Made by a program: the position numbers and the translations under genes
Assembly (NCBI GenBank): GCA_044222245.1
Contig: JBGANQ010000051.1
Span: 3,537 to 67,536 of the forward strand
Reading direction: 5' to 3'
DNA length: 64,000 nucleotides
Source: CALFML01 sp044222245
GTDB lineage: Bacteria; Myxococcota_A; Polyangia; Palsa-1104; JAEUJZ01
Shown: piece after piece, positions 52,363 to 62,845 of the stretch
Numbering within the stretch: position 1 is the first letter of the stretch
Layout: each line of letters begins with the position of its first letter
Notes under the pieces: model-generated
Told to the model about the DNA's origin: nothing
What the model saw: the letters and a program-made list of their open reading frames with translations, nothing else
Databases searched by the model: none

Positions 52363-53349
52363 CTAGAAGAAGACCGACCGGCGAGCGCGCAGCCCGTCGT
52401 CGATCATCTGCTGAATGCGGGCGGCGACCTTGTCGACCTTGGCCTGGATGATGGCGTCCTCATCGTCAAAGGGGCCGGTAAACTCCATCGGCTCGCCGAA
52501 GTAGACGCGGAACTTGACCGGGAGGGGAAAGTAGGCCAGCGGCCCGAGCAGCGGCAGGAGCGGGCTCACCGGCGCGTAGGGGGCGCGGAGCAGCCGCGCC
52601 AGGCCCTTCCAGTTGTAGACGCTGATGATCGACTCTTCGCCGCCGACCACCGCCACCGGGATGATCGGCGCCCGGCTCTGCAGCGCCAGGCGCATAAAGC
52701 CGCGGCCGAAGGGCTGCAGCTTATAGCGCTGCTGCCAGGTCTTGCCGCTGCCCTTGGCCCCCTCGGGGAAGACGAGGATGGCCTGATCGTCCTCCAGGAG
52801 GTTGCGGCAGTTTATCGGGTCGCCGAGCACCACGCCCGAGCGGGCGAACATCTCGTTGACGAACGGCAGGGTCGAGACCCAGCGCTCGGCCATCGCCCGC
52901 ACCAGGCGCGGCGGCCGCGCCTGCAGAAGGCACGCGACGCTGACCACGATCCCGTCGAGCGGCAGCTGCCCCGAGTGGTTAGGCACGATGAGGGCGCGCC
53001 CCGCCGGGACGTTCTCGATGCCGAAGATCTCGGGGCGGAAGTAGTCGTAAAGGTGGCGCGAGATCGAGTAGTAGAACTTGGCTTCCTCGGGGCACAGGCC
53101 CCAGGCGTCGAAGCCCTGCTCGTTGACGTGGTTGGGCAGCGAGTCGATGGCGGCGGCGACCTCGGGATCGATGAGGTGCCGGTGAGCGCCGCTGGCGGCC
53201 TGGCCGAGGCTCAGGAGGCGCGCGCAGATCTCGTCGAACTTGGGCGCGAAGTCCTCGGGCAGCTCGCGGGGCAGCGACGCCCCCAGGGATTGCCAGAGGC
53301 CCTGCGCGATGGCTTGGAGGTTCTCAGGGAGCTTGGGAAAGACCGACAC
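52363..53349 (-). CDS. LPLAT/MGAT-like acyltransferase
   Basis: A 328-residue PlsC-superfamily acyltransferase. VPNHSGQLPLDGIVVSV is block I (His and Asp), FARSGVVLGDPINC block II, ILVFPEGAKGSGKTWQQRYKLQPFGRGFMRLAL block III with FPEG, and APIIPVAVVGGEESI block IV. The family acylates lysolipids, diacylglycerol or sterol-like acceptors. I chose GTG 53349 because GAGG lies 8 nt upstream; GTG 53379 has no ribosome binding site. Paired with the epimerase downstream. A second member of the family is at 10378-11397. Confidence 0.82.
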   Translation of the reverse strand: MSVFPKLPENLQAIAQGLWQSLGASLPRELPEDFAPKFDEICARLLSLGQAASGAHRHLIDPEVAAAIDSLPNHVNEQGFDAWGLCPEEAKFYYSISRHLYDYFRPEIFGIENVPAGRALIVPNHSGQLPLDGIVVSVACLLQARPPRLVRAMAERWVSTLPFVNEMFARSGVVLGDPINCRNLLEDDQAILVFPEGAKGSGKTWQQRYKLQPFGRGFMRLALQSRAPIIPVAVVGGEESIISVYNWKGLARLLRAPYAPVSPLLPLLGPLAYFPLPVKFRVYFGEPMEFTGPFDDEDAIIQAKVDKVAARIQQMIDDGLRARRSVFF

Positions 53350-53492
53350 GGCGCGTACCTCGCTTGGCAGCGCAAGCACTTTACTATGTCGGCTTATTGG
53401 CAGGCCAGACGATTGAACACCCGGGGTTCAAAAAGCCGGGGCCCAAGAGCCGGGGTCCAGCCAGGGCCGAAAAAATCAGGGGCCCAAAAAGC

Positions 53493-53522
53493 AAACGGCC
53501 CGCGGGGGGCCGCAGGCCGTTT
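53493..53522. terminator. Strong hairpin terminator, both orientations
   Basis: AAACGGCC and GGCCGTTT pair, and inside them GCGG pairs with CCGC around a GGGG loop: 12 base pairs with one mismatch. Read on the minus strand it is followed by TTTGCTTTTTGG, on the plus strand by GCCGTTTTGC. It can isolate the acyltransferase operon from the RNase leader. Confidence 0.7.
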
Positions 53523-53575
53523 GCCGTTTTGCTTCGTCTCGGGCGGTCGTAAAATTAGCGCCCGATCAGGAGCCA

Positions 53576-53830
53576 GTTGCCGGGTCCGCTTTTAAGGGCT
53601 TTAAGCGGAGCGAACTCGGCACCAAGGATGAAGAGCTAAGCAATCGTCTAACTTGCTCGGATACCAAAGCAACCCATGTGCCAACCCTGGACAGGCAGCT
53701 CGGCCGGGCGGCCGGCGAGGGGTCGTAAAGGGGCTTTCAGGCGCCCCGTGGTCGCCAGTATCAGAGAGAACCGCTTGAAAAGACCCCCGGGCGCGTGGTA
53801 CGCGAAGGTCTTCTTGCGAGAAGAGGGGTC
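53576..53830 (+). ncRNA. Candidate structured 5' leader of the RNase E/G gene
   Basis: Several stems are visible. GTTGCCGGGT pairs with ACTCGGCACC around an inner TCCGCTT/AAGCGGA stem. CTCGGCCGG pairs with CCGGCGAG, and GGGGC pairs with GCCCC. Finally GACCCC (53782-53787) pairs with GGGGTC (53825-53830) and encloses two hairpins, CGCG/CGCG and TCTTCT/AGAAGA. The last element would be a three-way junction about 75 nt before the gene. Escherichia coli rne autoregulates through its own 5' leader, so this is a plausible regulatory RNA. I have no folding result, only paired segments seen by eye. Confidence 0.35.
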
Positions 53831-53905
53831 AGGCAGGCTTACAGCTGACATTTCTGCCCGAGTAACTCGCTTAACTTGAAACTTTTTGCATAGGCATGAG
53901 GAAAC

Positions 53906-55948
<2,043 letters not shown>

Positions 55949-56489
55949 CGCAGAGGACCCTGGCAAGGTGGCCCCAGCCGGGGAAGCTGTCAGCCCACTA
56001 CCCGCGGCTCCGGCGACCGCCGAGCAGGCCGCCTCCACCACCCCGGTGCTGGCCAGTCCCGCGATCAGCGCCTTGACCAGCCCAGAGGTGACGGCGCTGG
56101 CACACCCCCCGGCCGCGCCCGAGCCGCCGCCAGCGATCCCGGTGGCCCCACCTAGGCCGGAACCACTCCCACCACCTCCCCCGCCGGCCGCTCCGGCCGC
56201 GCCAGCACCCGCTGCGGCTCCGGCAACCCCGCCGGCCGCTGCGGCCGTCCCCTCACCCGCTGCGACCCCGGCAAACGCCCCGGGCGCCGCGCCTGCCAGC
56301 GACCCGCAGCAGCCGGAAGACGCCGCCCCCATTGCTCCGCAGGGCGGCCAAGGATATCGTCAAGAGTAGTTTCGGCGCGGCAGCCGCTAGGGTCCGGGGT
56401 CTTGCACCAAGGCAAGCCCGGCTCCCAAGTCCACATGAAGAAGCAAGTAGCGGACCGCCGCCCCGCGTGACCCGAGCACGGAGCTATTC

Positions 56490-56816
56490 ATGGCAGCAGG
56501 CGCCTTCGTCCCCCGAGCCGAGCGAGTGAGCATCAACCAGGAGTTCGCCGCGGTTGAGCAGCACCTCTCGGAGTACGTCACCGATCTGTCGCGCACCGGG
56601 GCGTTCATCCGCTCCAAGGACCCGCTGCCGGTGGGCACCCGGGTCAACCTCAAGTTTTCGCTGCTGCTCGACGAGATCGAGGTGATCGAAGGGGTGGGCG
56701 AGGTGGTCCGGGTGCAGAAGCTCCCGCAGGGCATGGGGGTCATCTTCCGTCGGCTCAGCGAGTCGTCGATAAAGCTCCTGGACCAGCTCTGCCGCGAGCC
56801 GGCTGGTGGACGCTAA
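56490..56816 (+). CDS. PilZ-domain protein
   Basis: A 108-residue single-domain protein. The PilZ pattern is visible in SEYVTDLSRTGAFIRSKDPLPVGTRVNLKFSLL and VEVIEGVGEVVRV with GMGVIFRRLSESS. The RxxxR c-di-GMP motif expected at the start is only partly present (PRAERVSINQE), so binding may be weak. It resembles the myxobacterial TIGR02266-type PilZ proteins. A role in motility or surface polysaccharide control is plausible. Followed by the TPR protein gene 44 bp later. Confidence 0.82.
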   Translation: MAAGAFVPRAERVSINQEFAAVEQHLSEYVTDLSRTGAFIRSKDPLPVGTRVNLKFSLLLDEIEVIEGVGEVVRVQKLPQGMGVIFRRLSESSIKLLDQLCREPAGGR

Positions 56817-56860
56817 TCGGTCATCGATCGAAGGTGTGTAGCTCGCAGGAATTGATCACC

Positions 56861-58534
56861 ATGGGGCGCTCGGCCCACCCTCTATCAGCCGGCCCGCTGG
56901 GTCGGAACCTGACTTGCGCGGGCGCCGCTCGCCCTGCCGGCGGCGCACTGCGGCCGGCAGGCGCGGCCCCGGAGCACGGCGGGGATCGCGGCCGGCTGCC
57001 CCGCGCCGCCGCCCTGCTGGTCCTTTTAACCGGCTGCAACCTGGAGCAGGCGACCGCCCCGCTGGCCGCGGCGTTCCTGGTCAGCATGTTTGGCCTCGGA
57101 CTATGGCAAGCCTGGGGTCGGCGCAAGAGCGGCGGCGAGGCCTCGCAGTCCAACAGCGAGCTGCCCGTGTTCCGCATCTCGGCGACGACCGTGCCGGTGG
57201 TGCGCCACATCGAGCGCAGCGATCGGGTGCGCCAGCTGGAGGCCGAGGTCGAGGCCGCCCGCGCCGCCCAGGAGTCGCCGCGGGTGATCGCCGCGCTGAT
57301 GGAGCTGGCCGAGGCGCTCACCGACGGCCAGTCGCGCGAGCGGGCCGCCGCCCTGTACGAAGAGTGCCTGCCGCTTTTGCGCAGCGCCGGCTCGGTCGCC
57401 GAGGAAGGCCAGGTCCTGCTCAAGCTTTCCTATACCTATTTCTCAGCCCGCCGCTTCGACAAGGCCTGCGAGGCCTACGAGCGCACCTACGAGCACGGCA
57501 AGACCCACGGCGACCTGCGCCTGCAGGGCCGCGCCCTGGACGGGCTGGCCGACTCTTGGGTGCTGCAGTTCAAGTGGGAGCGCGCCGTCGAGGCGATGCA
57601 GCGCCGCCTGGCGGTCGCCGAGGCGGTGGGCGAAAAGCCAGCCGTGTTCACGGCGCTCTTGCGCCTGGGCGAGTGGTCGCTGCAGGCCGGCGAGGAGACC
57701 GCGGGCCTTGACTACCTGCAGCGGAGCCTGGACGAGGCGCGCCAGCGCGAGAGCACTCGCGATGAGAGCCGGGCGCTGTGCCGGCTGGCCAAGGCGCTGT
57801 ACCTGCTCGGGCAGCCGCACCGCACGGTCGCCCTTCTGGCCAGCAACGTCGAGCGCGCCCTGTCGTGGAGCGAGACCTTCGACAGCAGCCGCGTCCTCTC
57901 GGTGCTCGGCGACGCCTACCTGGAGCTCGGCGACCACGAGCACGCCATCGCGATCTACGAGCGCCACCGGACCCTCCTGCGCCACGAGAACGAGGACAAG
58001 GCGTACCTGCTCGGCAACCTGACTACCGCCTACGTCCAGCGCGGCGATCGCGACCGGGCGACCGCCTGCCTGCGCGAGGCCGAGGAGATCTTAAGCAAGA
58101 CGCAGAACGTCGCGCGGCCCGAGACGCTGGATGCCCTGGGGCGAGCGCAGCTGGAGCTCGGCGAGGCGCGCAAGGCGATGGCCTACGCCCAGCTGGCGCT
58201 GGAGCGAGCGCGCAAGAAGGACGACGCCCAGGCCGAGATCCTGGCCCTGTACGGCATCGCCCGGGCGCATGTGCAGCTCGACGAGCCGCGGCTGGCCCTG
58301 GAGCGCCTGCCGCGCGCCCAGGAGCTCTTGCGCCGCTACCCGAGCCGGCGCATGGAGTCGCTGGTGCACGAGCAGCTGGGCCTTGCCTCGGAGAAGCTGG
58401 GCGATGCGGCGACCGCCGCGAGCTCGCTGCAGGTGCGCATCGACTACCTGCGCACCATCGGCAACCGCGCCGCCGACCCGTTCGCCACCCAGACCGCGGC
58501 GAGCGTGCCGTCGCCGTCGAAGCCGCCGACCTAA
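56861..58534 (+). CDS. TPR protein with N-terminal membrane segments
   Basis: A 557-residue protein. Two hydrophobic segments (AAALLVLLTGCN and LAAAFLVSMFGLGLWQAW) lie near residues 50-85, and the GCN could be a lipobox. From about 120 to 550 the protein is a TPR array (AALYEECLPLLRSAGSVAEEGQVLLKLSYTYFSARRFDKACEAYERTYEHG and similar units). No catalytic domain is present. The start is uncertain; I chose ATG 56861 with AGGA upstream over GTG 56834. It may be a scaffold, possibly together with the PilZ protein upstream. Confidence 0.75.
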   Translation: MGRSAHPLSAGPLGRNLTCAGAARPAGGALRPAGAAPEHGGDRGRLPRAAALLVLLTGCNLEQATAPLAAAFLVSMFGLGLWQAWGRRKSGGEASQSNSELPVFRISATTVPVVRHIERSDRVRQLEAEVEAARAAQESPRVIAALMELAEALTDGQSRERAAALYEECLPLLRSAGSVAEEGQVLLKLSYTYFSARRFDKACEAYERTYEHGKTHGDLRLQGRALDGLADSWVLQFKWERAVEAMQRRLAVAEAVGEKPAVFTALLRLGEWSLQAGEETAGLDYLQRSLDEARQRESTRDESRALCRLAKALYLLGQPHRTVALLASNVERALSWSETFDSSRVLSVLGDAYLELGDHEHAIAIYERHRTLLRHENEDKAYLLGNLTTAYVQRGDRDRATACLREAEEILSKTQNVARPETLDALGRAQLELGEARKAMAYAQLALERARKKDDAQAEILALYGIARAHVQLDEPRLALERLPRAQELLRRYPSRRMESLVHEQLGLASEKLGDAATAASSLQVRIDYLRTIGNRAADPFATQTAASVPSPSKPPT

Positions 58535-58653
58535 AAGCCGGATTCAGAGCCGCTGCGAGGAGCCGCGAGCAGCGTGGCGCCCGCCTGCAAGAGCCGCGGG
58601 GCCGTGCGGACGGACGACGCGCTGCTCGGGGCCCGCAGCGCTGAATCAGGCGT

Positions 58654-59376
58654 CTAGCCGATGTCGCCCATCAAGACGTAGGACTCGCGGGTGGGCCGGG
58701 GCGGCGTCTTTTTGCGCGCCGGGGCGGGGCGCGGGCGGCGGCTCGTGGTCGACACCGCCGTCACCGGCGGCTCGGGTGGGGGCGACCCGCCGGGCGGGGG
58801 CGACCCGCCGGACGGGGGCGGCGGCGCCGGGACTACCGGCGGCTCGGGCAGCGCGGGGGCCTCGCCCAGGACGGTCTCGACCTGCGCGACCGGGGCGGGG
58901 GCGCAGGCCGCGGCGTGCAGCGTCAGCGACAGCGGCAGCAGCGGCTCCAGCGAGATCGAGCAGGTGCCGGACTCGGCCAGCTGCTCGACCACCTCCCCGG
59001 CGGCGGCGTGGGCGGCGATCGCCCCGGTCACAGGTCCGGCGGGGACGCAGCCGGGGGCCGGGGCGACGCTGGCGAGGGCGACGGCGGCCAGGGTCGCGCG
59101 CAAGGCCACCTGGCGCGTCCGCACGAGCAGCCCGGCGGGAATAAGGGGCGCGCGCTGGAACAGAATCTCCCCGTCCTCCCGGGCGCTGTAGCGCACGCAC
59201 AGGCGCTGCCCGCTGCGGCGCTGCTCCAGGATGGCCGCGGCCTCGCGGCGGGACATCGCCGACAGGTTGTGGACGGTCTTGTCGCACACCCGGCACAGGC
59301 GCTGGCGCTCGCCGCCCTCCATGCTGTTCCAGTCCTGGGTGCAGGGGTTGTTGATCGGGAGCTCGTGCTGGTTCAT
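58654..59376 (-). CDS. Exported protein with N-terminal Cys-rich zinc-like motif
   Basis: A 240-residue protein. It begins with INNPCTQDWNSM, then RLCRVCDKTVHNLSAMSRREAAAIL, a conserved Cys-x2-Cys motif with a VHNLS/VHDLS signature seen in several exported myxobacterial and Bacteroidota proteins. A hydrophobic stretch follows at about 80-110 with an APGC that could be a lipobox. The C-terminal half is Pro/Gly/Arg-rich and likely disordered. The domain's function is unknown. The start may be GTG 59388 or ATG 59376; neither has a clear ribosome binding site. Confidence 0.65.
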   Translation of the reverse strand: MNQHELPINNPCTQDWNSMEGGERQRLCRVCDKTVHNLSAMSRREAAAILEQRRSGQRLCVRYSAREDGEILFQRAPLIPAGLLVRTRQVALRATLAAVALASVAPAPGCVPAGPVTGAIAAHAAAGEVVEQLAESGTCSISLEPLLPLSLTLHAAACAPAPVAQVETVLGEAPALPEPPVVPAPPPPSGGSPPPGGSPPPEPPVTAVSTTSRRPRPAPARKKTPPRPTRESYVLMGDIG

Positions 59377-59492
59377 GCCTCTTTTCACGCACGGCCCGGG
59401 TCCTGGATCTAACCCCTTGCCCGCGCCCGGTGAGCGAGCCGCCGCGCCCGCGCTGCCGGGTGCCTGGGTCCTTTCGGTGAGACAGACTTGTG

Positions 59493-59498
59493 TATAAA
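59493..59498 (+). promoter_or_regulatory. -10-like TATAAA before the shikimate fusion gene
   Basis: TATAAA preceded by TGTG resembles an extended -10. It lies 43 bp before the ATG at 59542. No -35 is clear. Confidence 0.4.
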
Positions 59499-59541
59499 AG
59501 ACGGTCGTTCATGCTCGAAGCCGGGCGAAACAAGGAGCTCG

Positions 59542-61299
59542 ATGATGCGGATGTGGATTGTGGGACCTCCCGGCGGCGGCAAGACCGCGCTGCTGGCCCG
59601 GCTGCGCGGCTACCTGGACAATAGTCCTGTCATCTGCCGCGACCTCGATCGGGAGGCCGCGCCAGGCTGCCCAGCCGAAGAGGGCGACTTTGCCATCGCG
59701 CTGCCGGGCCCCCAGCCCGCTGCGCCCCCGACCGCTGACCGCATCGTCTACGTCGCGCGGGCGGCCCACGCCAGCCGCGCGGCGGCGCCGCCGGGAGCCG
59801 ATGTCTGGCTGTGTCCCGAGGGAGAAGAGGCGCTCGGCGGGGCCTTCGAGGCCGCCTTCCTGCGCGATGAGCTTGGGGGAGTTGGCGGGACCTTGACCCT
59901 GCTGCCGGCGCTTTTCGCCGGGCCCGAGCGCCTCGCGGCGCAGTACATCGCCCGCCGGCTGCGCTGGGGGGTGCGCCTCCTGGAGCTGCGCGACGATCTG
60001 CTCGACGATGTACAGCTGGCGGCAGCGGCGGCGCTGGTGCCCACGGGTCGCCGGCTGGTCAGCGTGCGGCGGCCGCGCTCTCTGAACGCCGGCCGAGCCT
60101 GGGCGGGGCTGTGCGCCGCGGCGGACGCGGCGGCGCTGTGGGACTGGCCGGTGGAGCTCGGACCGCCGCCCGAGCTCGGCATCGCCACCCCGCGCGTCGC
60201 ATCGCTGCACACCCGGCATCCCGGGGAGTCGCTCGGCGGAACCATCGAGCGCCTGCACGCCGCCGGCGAGGACGCGGCGCTGCTCAAGCTGGCGGTGCCG
60301 GTGCACGACCTGGCCGAGCTGCACCAAGGTCACGCCTGGGCCCGGCAGGCGCCGACCCGCCACCAGTTCCTGCCGGTCAGCCCCGATGGCAGCGGCCGCT
60401 GGGCCTGGTACAGGCTGTGGCGCGGCGCCGGGCAGCCGCTGAACTTCCTACGCGAGACCGTCGCCGACGGCACCGCCCCGAGCCCGGATCAGCCGACGCT
60501 GTACGAGTGGCTGGTGCGCCATGAAGCCCCGGTCGCGGTGGACGGGGGGCCGCCGTTCGCGGCGCTGCTCGGTGATCCGGTGGCGCACAGCCGCACCCCC
60601 GCCGAGCAGCGGCTCTACTTCCAGCGCCGCGGCTGGCCGGTGTTCCTCATCGCCGTGACCGAGGCCGACCTCAAGGCCTGCGCACCGCTTGCGGTCCTGG
60701 CTGAGCTCGGGCTGCGCGCCGCGGCGGTGACGGCGCCGCGCAAGCACGACGGCCGGGCCTGGCTGGCGCAGGCCGAGGGAACCTTCATCGAAAGCGATGC
60801 GCGCGATCCGACAGACGTCTGCAACACCCTGGGGCGGGCTGCCGACGGCCGCTGGTTTGGCACCAACACCGACGGCATCGGCCTGCGCTCGGGGTGGCAG
60901 GCGGTGGGGGCTAGGGAGCCCAGTCTGGCCGCGGCGCCGGTCGCGCTGTGGGGCGGCGGCGGCACGGCGGCGCTCCTGCGGGCCGCGTTTCCCGAGGCGG
61001 TGGCCTTCGCGGCGCGCACCGGCGCAGCGCGCGGCGAGCTGGCGCCCGGCTGGTCGCCCCAGGTCGTGGTGTGGGCGGTGGGGCGCAGCCGCCAGCCCGG
61101 GTGCGTGTGGCCGCCGGCGCACTGGCAGCCGCGCCTGGTGTTCGATCTGAACTACAGCGATGACTCGCCCGGGCGCGAGTACGCCGCCCGCTGCGGCGCC
61201 CGCTACGAGTCCGGGCTGTGCTTCTTCCGCGCCCAGGCGGTCGCCCAGCGCCGCTTCTGGGATCGCGCCCTGGCCGAAGGCTTCCTCACCGCGCCGTGA
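59542..61299 (+). CDS. Shikimate-pathway fusion: P-loop (AroK-like) - AroD - AroE
   Basis: A 585-residue fusion. Residues 1-60 carry a P-loop GPPGGGKTALLARL and a short RDLDRE segment like a shikimate kinase start, but the rest of a kinase is not visible. Residues about 115-300 are type I 3-dehydroquinate dehydratase: TLTLLPALFAGPERL, then SLHTRHPGESL (His near 222) and LLKLAVPVHDL (Schiff-base Lys249). Residues 339-585 are shikimate dehydrogenase: LLGDPVAHSRTP, TAPRKHDG (Lys401) and GTNTDGIG (Asp444). The order kinase-AroD-AroE matches the last three domains of the fungal AROM protein. AAGGAG lies 4 nt upstream. The enzymes catalyse steps 3 and 4 of the shikimate route; kinase activity is doubtful. 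Confidence 0.85.
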   Translation: MMRMWIVGPPGGGKTALLARLRGYLDNSPVICRDLDREAAPGCPAEEGDFAIALPGPQPAAPPTADRIVYVARAAHASRAAAPPGADVWLCPEGEEALGGAFEAAFLRDELGGVGGTLTLLPALFAGPERLAAQYIARRLRWGVRLLELRDDLLDDVQLAAAAALVPTGRRLVSVRRPRSLNAGRAWAGLCAAADAAALWDWPVELGPPPELGIATPRVASLHTRHPGESLGGTIERLHAAGEDAALLKLAVPVHDLAELHQGHAWARQAPTRHQFLPVSPDGSGRWAWYRLWRGAGQPLNFLRETVADGTAPSPDQPTLYEWLVRHEAPVAVDGGPPFAALLGDPVAHSRTPAEQRLYFQRRGWPVFLIAVTEADLKACAPLAVLAELGLRAAAVTAPRKHDGRAWLAQAEGTFIESDARDPTDVCNTLGRAADGRWFGTNTDGIGLRSGWQAVGAREPSLAAAPVALWGGGGTAALLRAAFPEAVAFAARTGAARGELAPGWSPQVVVWAVGRSRQPGCVWPPAHWQPRLVFDLNYSDDSPGREYAARCGARYESGLCFFRAQAVAQRRFWDRALAEGFLTAP

Positions 61300-61431
61300 G
61301 CCGCCCGGCCCCCTGACAGGCGGCAAAGCGTAGCGAGCGGCCCGAGCTCGGGTTCGGGCGCGGCGCAGCTCTTGGCTGCCAGCACGGCCGGACCCGAACT
61401 CGGGTCGTTCGAGTAGTTTTGCCTCTGCCTG

Positions 61432-61713
61432 CTAAGAGCGGCTGTGGTAGCAGCCCCGGTCGTCGCGGCACAGGCTGGCGTGGACCAGGCCGCCGTCGGG
61501 ACCGGCGCACTCCATGGTCGCGCAGCACCAGTACACCGCGGTGCTGCCATCACCCTTCTGCCACAGCAGCGGCTCGCCATCGCTGGTCACAAGCGGCGTG
61601 AAGGCGAGCTTGGTGCGCAGCTTGCGACAGACGGCAAGCTCGCGCTCCCCGTCTGCGGCTGCCGGGGCGAGCGCGGGATCGAGCTCGAGACCGTGGTTTG
61701 AGTTTGCCGGCAT
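61432..61713 (-). CDS. 93-residue Cys-rich protein in a molybdenum hydroxylase operon
   Basis: This short protein has paired cysteines (VYWCCATMECAGPDGG, then ASLCRDDRGCYHS) plus an earlier AVCRKLRTKLAF. It has no signal peptide. A TAGGAGGC Shine-Dalgarno lies 7 nt before the ATG, and the gene follows the FAD subunit stop by only 10 bp, so it is part of that operon. The Cys pattern suggests a metal or iron-sulfur role, such as a maturation or electron-transfer partner, but no family is recognised. Adding it to the operon is an inference from position. Confidence 0.7.
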   Translation of the reverse strand: MPANSNHGLELDPALAPAAADGERELAVCRKLRTKLAFTPLVTSDGEPLLWQKGDGSTAVYWCCATMECAGPDGGLVHASLCRDDRGCYHSRS

Positions 61714-61723
61714 GACGCGCCTC

Positions 61724-62803
61724 CTACTTCCCGCCGAGCAGCTCGAACGCGGCGCGCGCGACGAGGCCCTGGCAAAGGGCAACCTTGTAGCTGTTCTTGC
61801 CAAGCGGCGTCGCCCCCTGCACCGCCGCCTGACCGACGGCGCGGACGCCGGCGGGGTCAATCTTGGTGAGCTGCTGCAGCGCCGCTTCCGCCGCCTTGGC
61901 CCGCCACGGCACCGGGGCCACCGAGCCGAGCACGATGCGCGCCGCCTCGACCGGCCGGCCGGCGCCGGTGCGCACGGCGATGGCGACGTCGCACAGCGGC
62001 CAGTCGAAGCTCTGCTTCTGCTTGATCTTGAGGTAGATGTTGCGCTCGCCGGCGCGGGGAGTAGGCACGTAGACGGCGGTGATCACCTCGCCGGGATCGA
62101 CGCGGTTCTCGCGCCGCACGTCACCGCCGGGCTGGCTCGGCGCGACGAGCAGCGCCGACAGCCGCGCGAACCGCTCGCCCGCCGGCCCGAAGAGGGCCAC
62201 GATCGCCTCCAGCGCCACCAGCGCCACCGCGGTCGCCGAGGGGTGGACAGCGCAGCAGCTGCGGTTGTCGAAGATCGCGTGGAAGTCGTTCTCGCCCTCT
62301 TGCGCGAAGCACTGCGCGCCGCCCTTTTTCAGGCACAGGTGCTCGACCGAGCGGAAGTACCAGCAGCGCGGCCGCTGCAGCAGGTTGCCGCCGAGCGTCG
62401 CCACCTGCCGGATCTGCGGCGTCGCCGCCCCGCCCGCCGCGGCGCACAGGGCCGGGACGTGCTGGTTGAGCAGCGGGTGCTGCGCCAGCTGGGCGAGCGT
62501 CGTGCACGCCCCCAGGCGCAGGCAGTCGCGCGGCGGCGGCTCGGCGCCGGTGGCCTCGACGGGCAGCAGCTTGACAACCCCCTCGGGCAGCGCCTCTTTC
62601 CTCACCTCGGCGATCTCGGCCATGCCGCGGGCGCTCAGCCGGCGCAGGTTGACCAGCCGCTCGGGCGCCTCCAGGCCCTCTTTCAGACGGTCGAGCACGT
62701 CGACGCCGCCGGCCTTGACCACCGCCGGCCCGCCGCGCTGGCTCTGCAGCTCGGCGACCACCTGCTCCGGCGTCTTTGCTTCAATCCAGGTAAACGTGTT
62801 CAT
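61724..62803 (-). CDS. FAD-binding subunit of a molybdenum hydroxylase (PaoB-like, with an iron-sulfur loop)
   Basis: A 359-residue CO dehydrogenase/xanthine dehydrogenase FAD subunit. KAGGVDVLDRLKEG is the FAD P-loop region and ATLGGNLLQRPRCWYF is the ATLGGN motif. It carries the extra Cys-rich loop (Cys147, 157, 165, 183 or 184) that in E. coli PaoB binds a [4Fe-4S] cluster, so it is the PaoB type and not the plain CoxM type. The CO-dehydrogenase FAD C-terminal domain follows. The molybdenum subunit gene is upstream (42 bp), and the small Cys-rich gene is downstream (10 bp). Confidence 0.9.
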   Translation of the reverse strand: MNTFTWIEAKTPEQVVAELQSQRGGPAVVKAGGVDVLDRLKEGLEAPERLVNLRRLSARGMAEIAEVRKEALPEGVVKLLPVEATGAEPPPRDCLRLGACTTLAQLAQHPLLNQHVPALCAAAGGAATPQIRQVATLGGNLLQRPRCWYFRSVEHLCLKKGGAQCFAQEGENDFHAIFDNRSCCAVHPSATAVALVALEAIVALFGPAGERFARLSALLVAPSQPGGDVRRENRVDPGEVITAVYVPTPRAGERNIYLKIKQKQSFDWPLCDVAIAVRTGAGRPVEAARIVLGSVAPVPWRAKAAEAALQQLTKIDPAGVRAVGQAAVQGATPLGKNSYKVALCQGLVARAAFELLGGK

Positions 62804-62845
62804 AAGACCTGTTCCCCTGCGCTTAGCGCTCGTCGTGGAGCTCGA

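Larger units (their letters stand above)
53350..53905. other. Long divergent region with terminator and structured leader, no gene
   Basis: A 556-bp gap. From left to right it holds a set of degenerate 14-15-bp blocks of CCGGGG/CAAAAAG type (53415-53490), a strong hairpin terminator (53493-53522), a possible -10 (TAAAAT at 53550-53555), and a series of stems up to 53830 that would form the leader of the RNase E/G gene. I see no protein gene. Confidence 0.5.
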
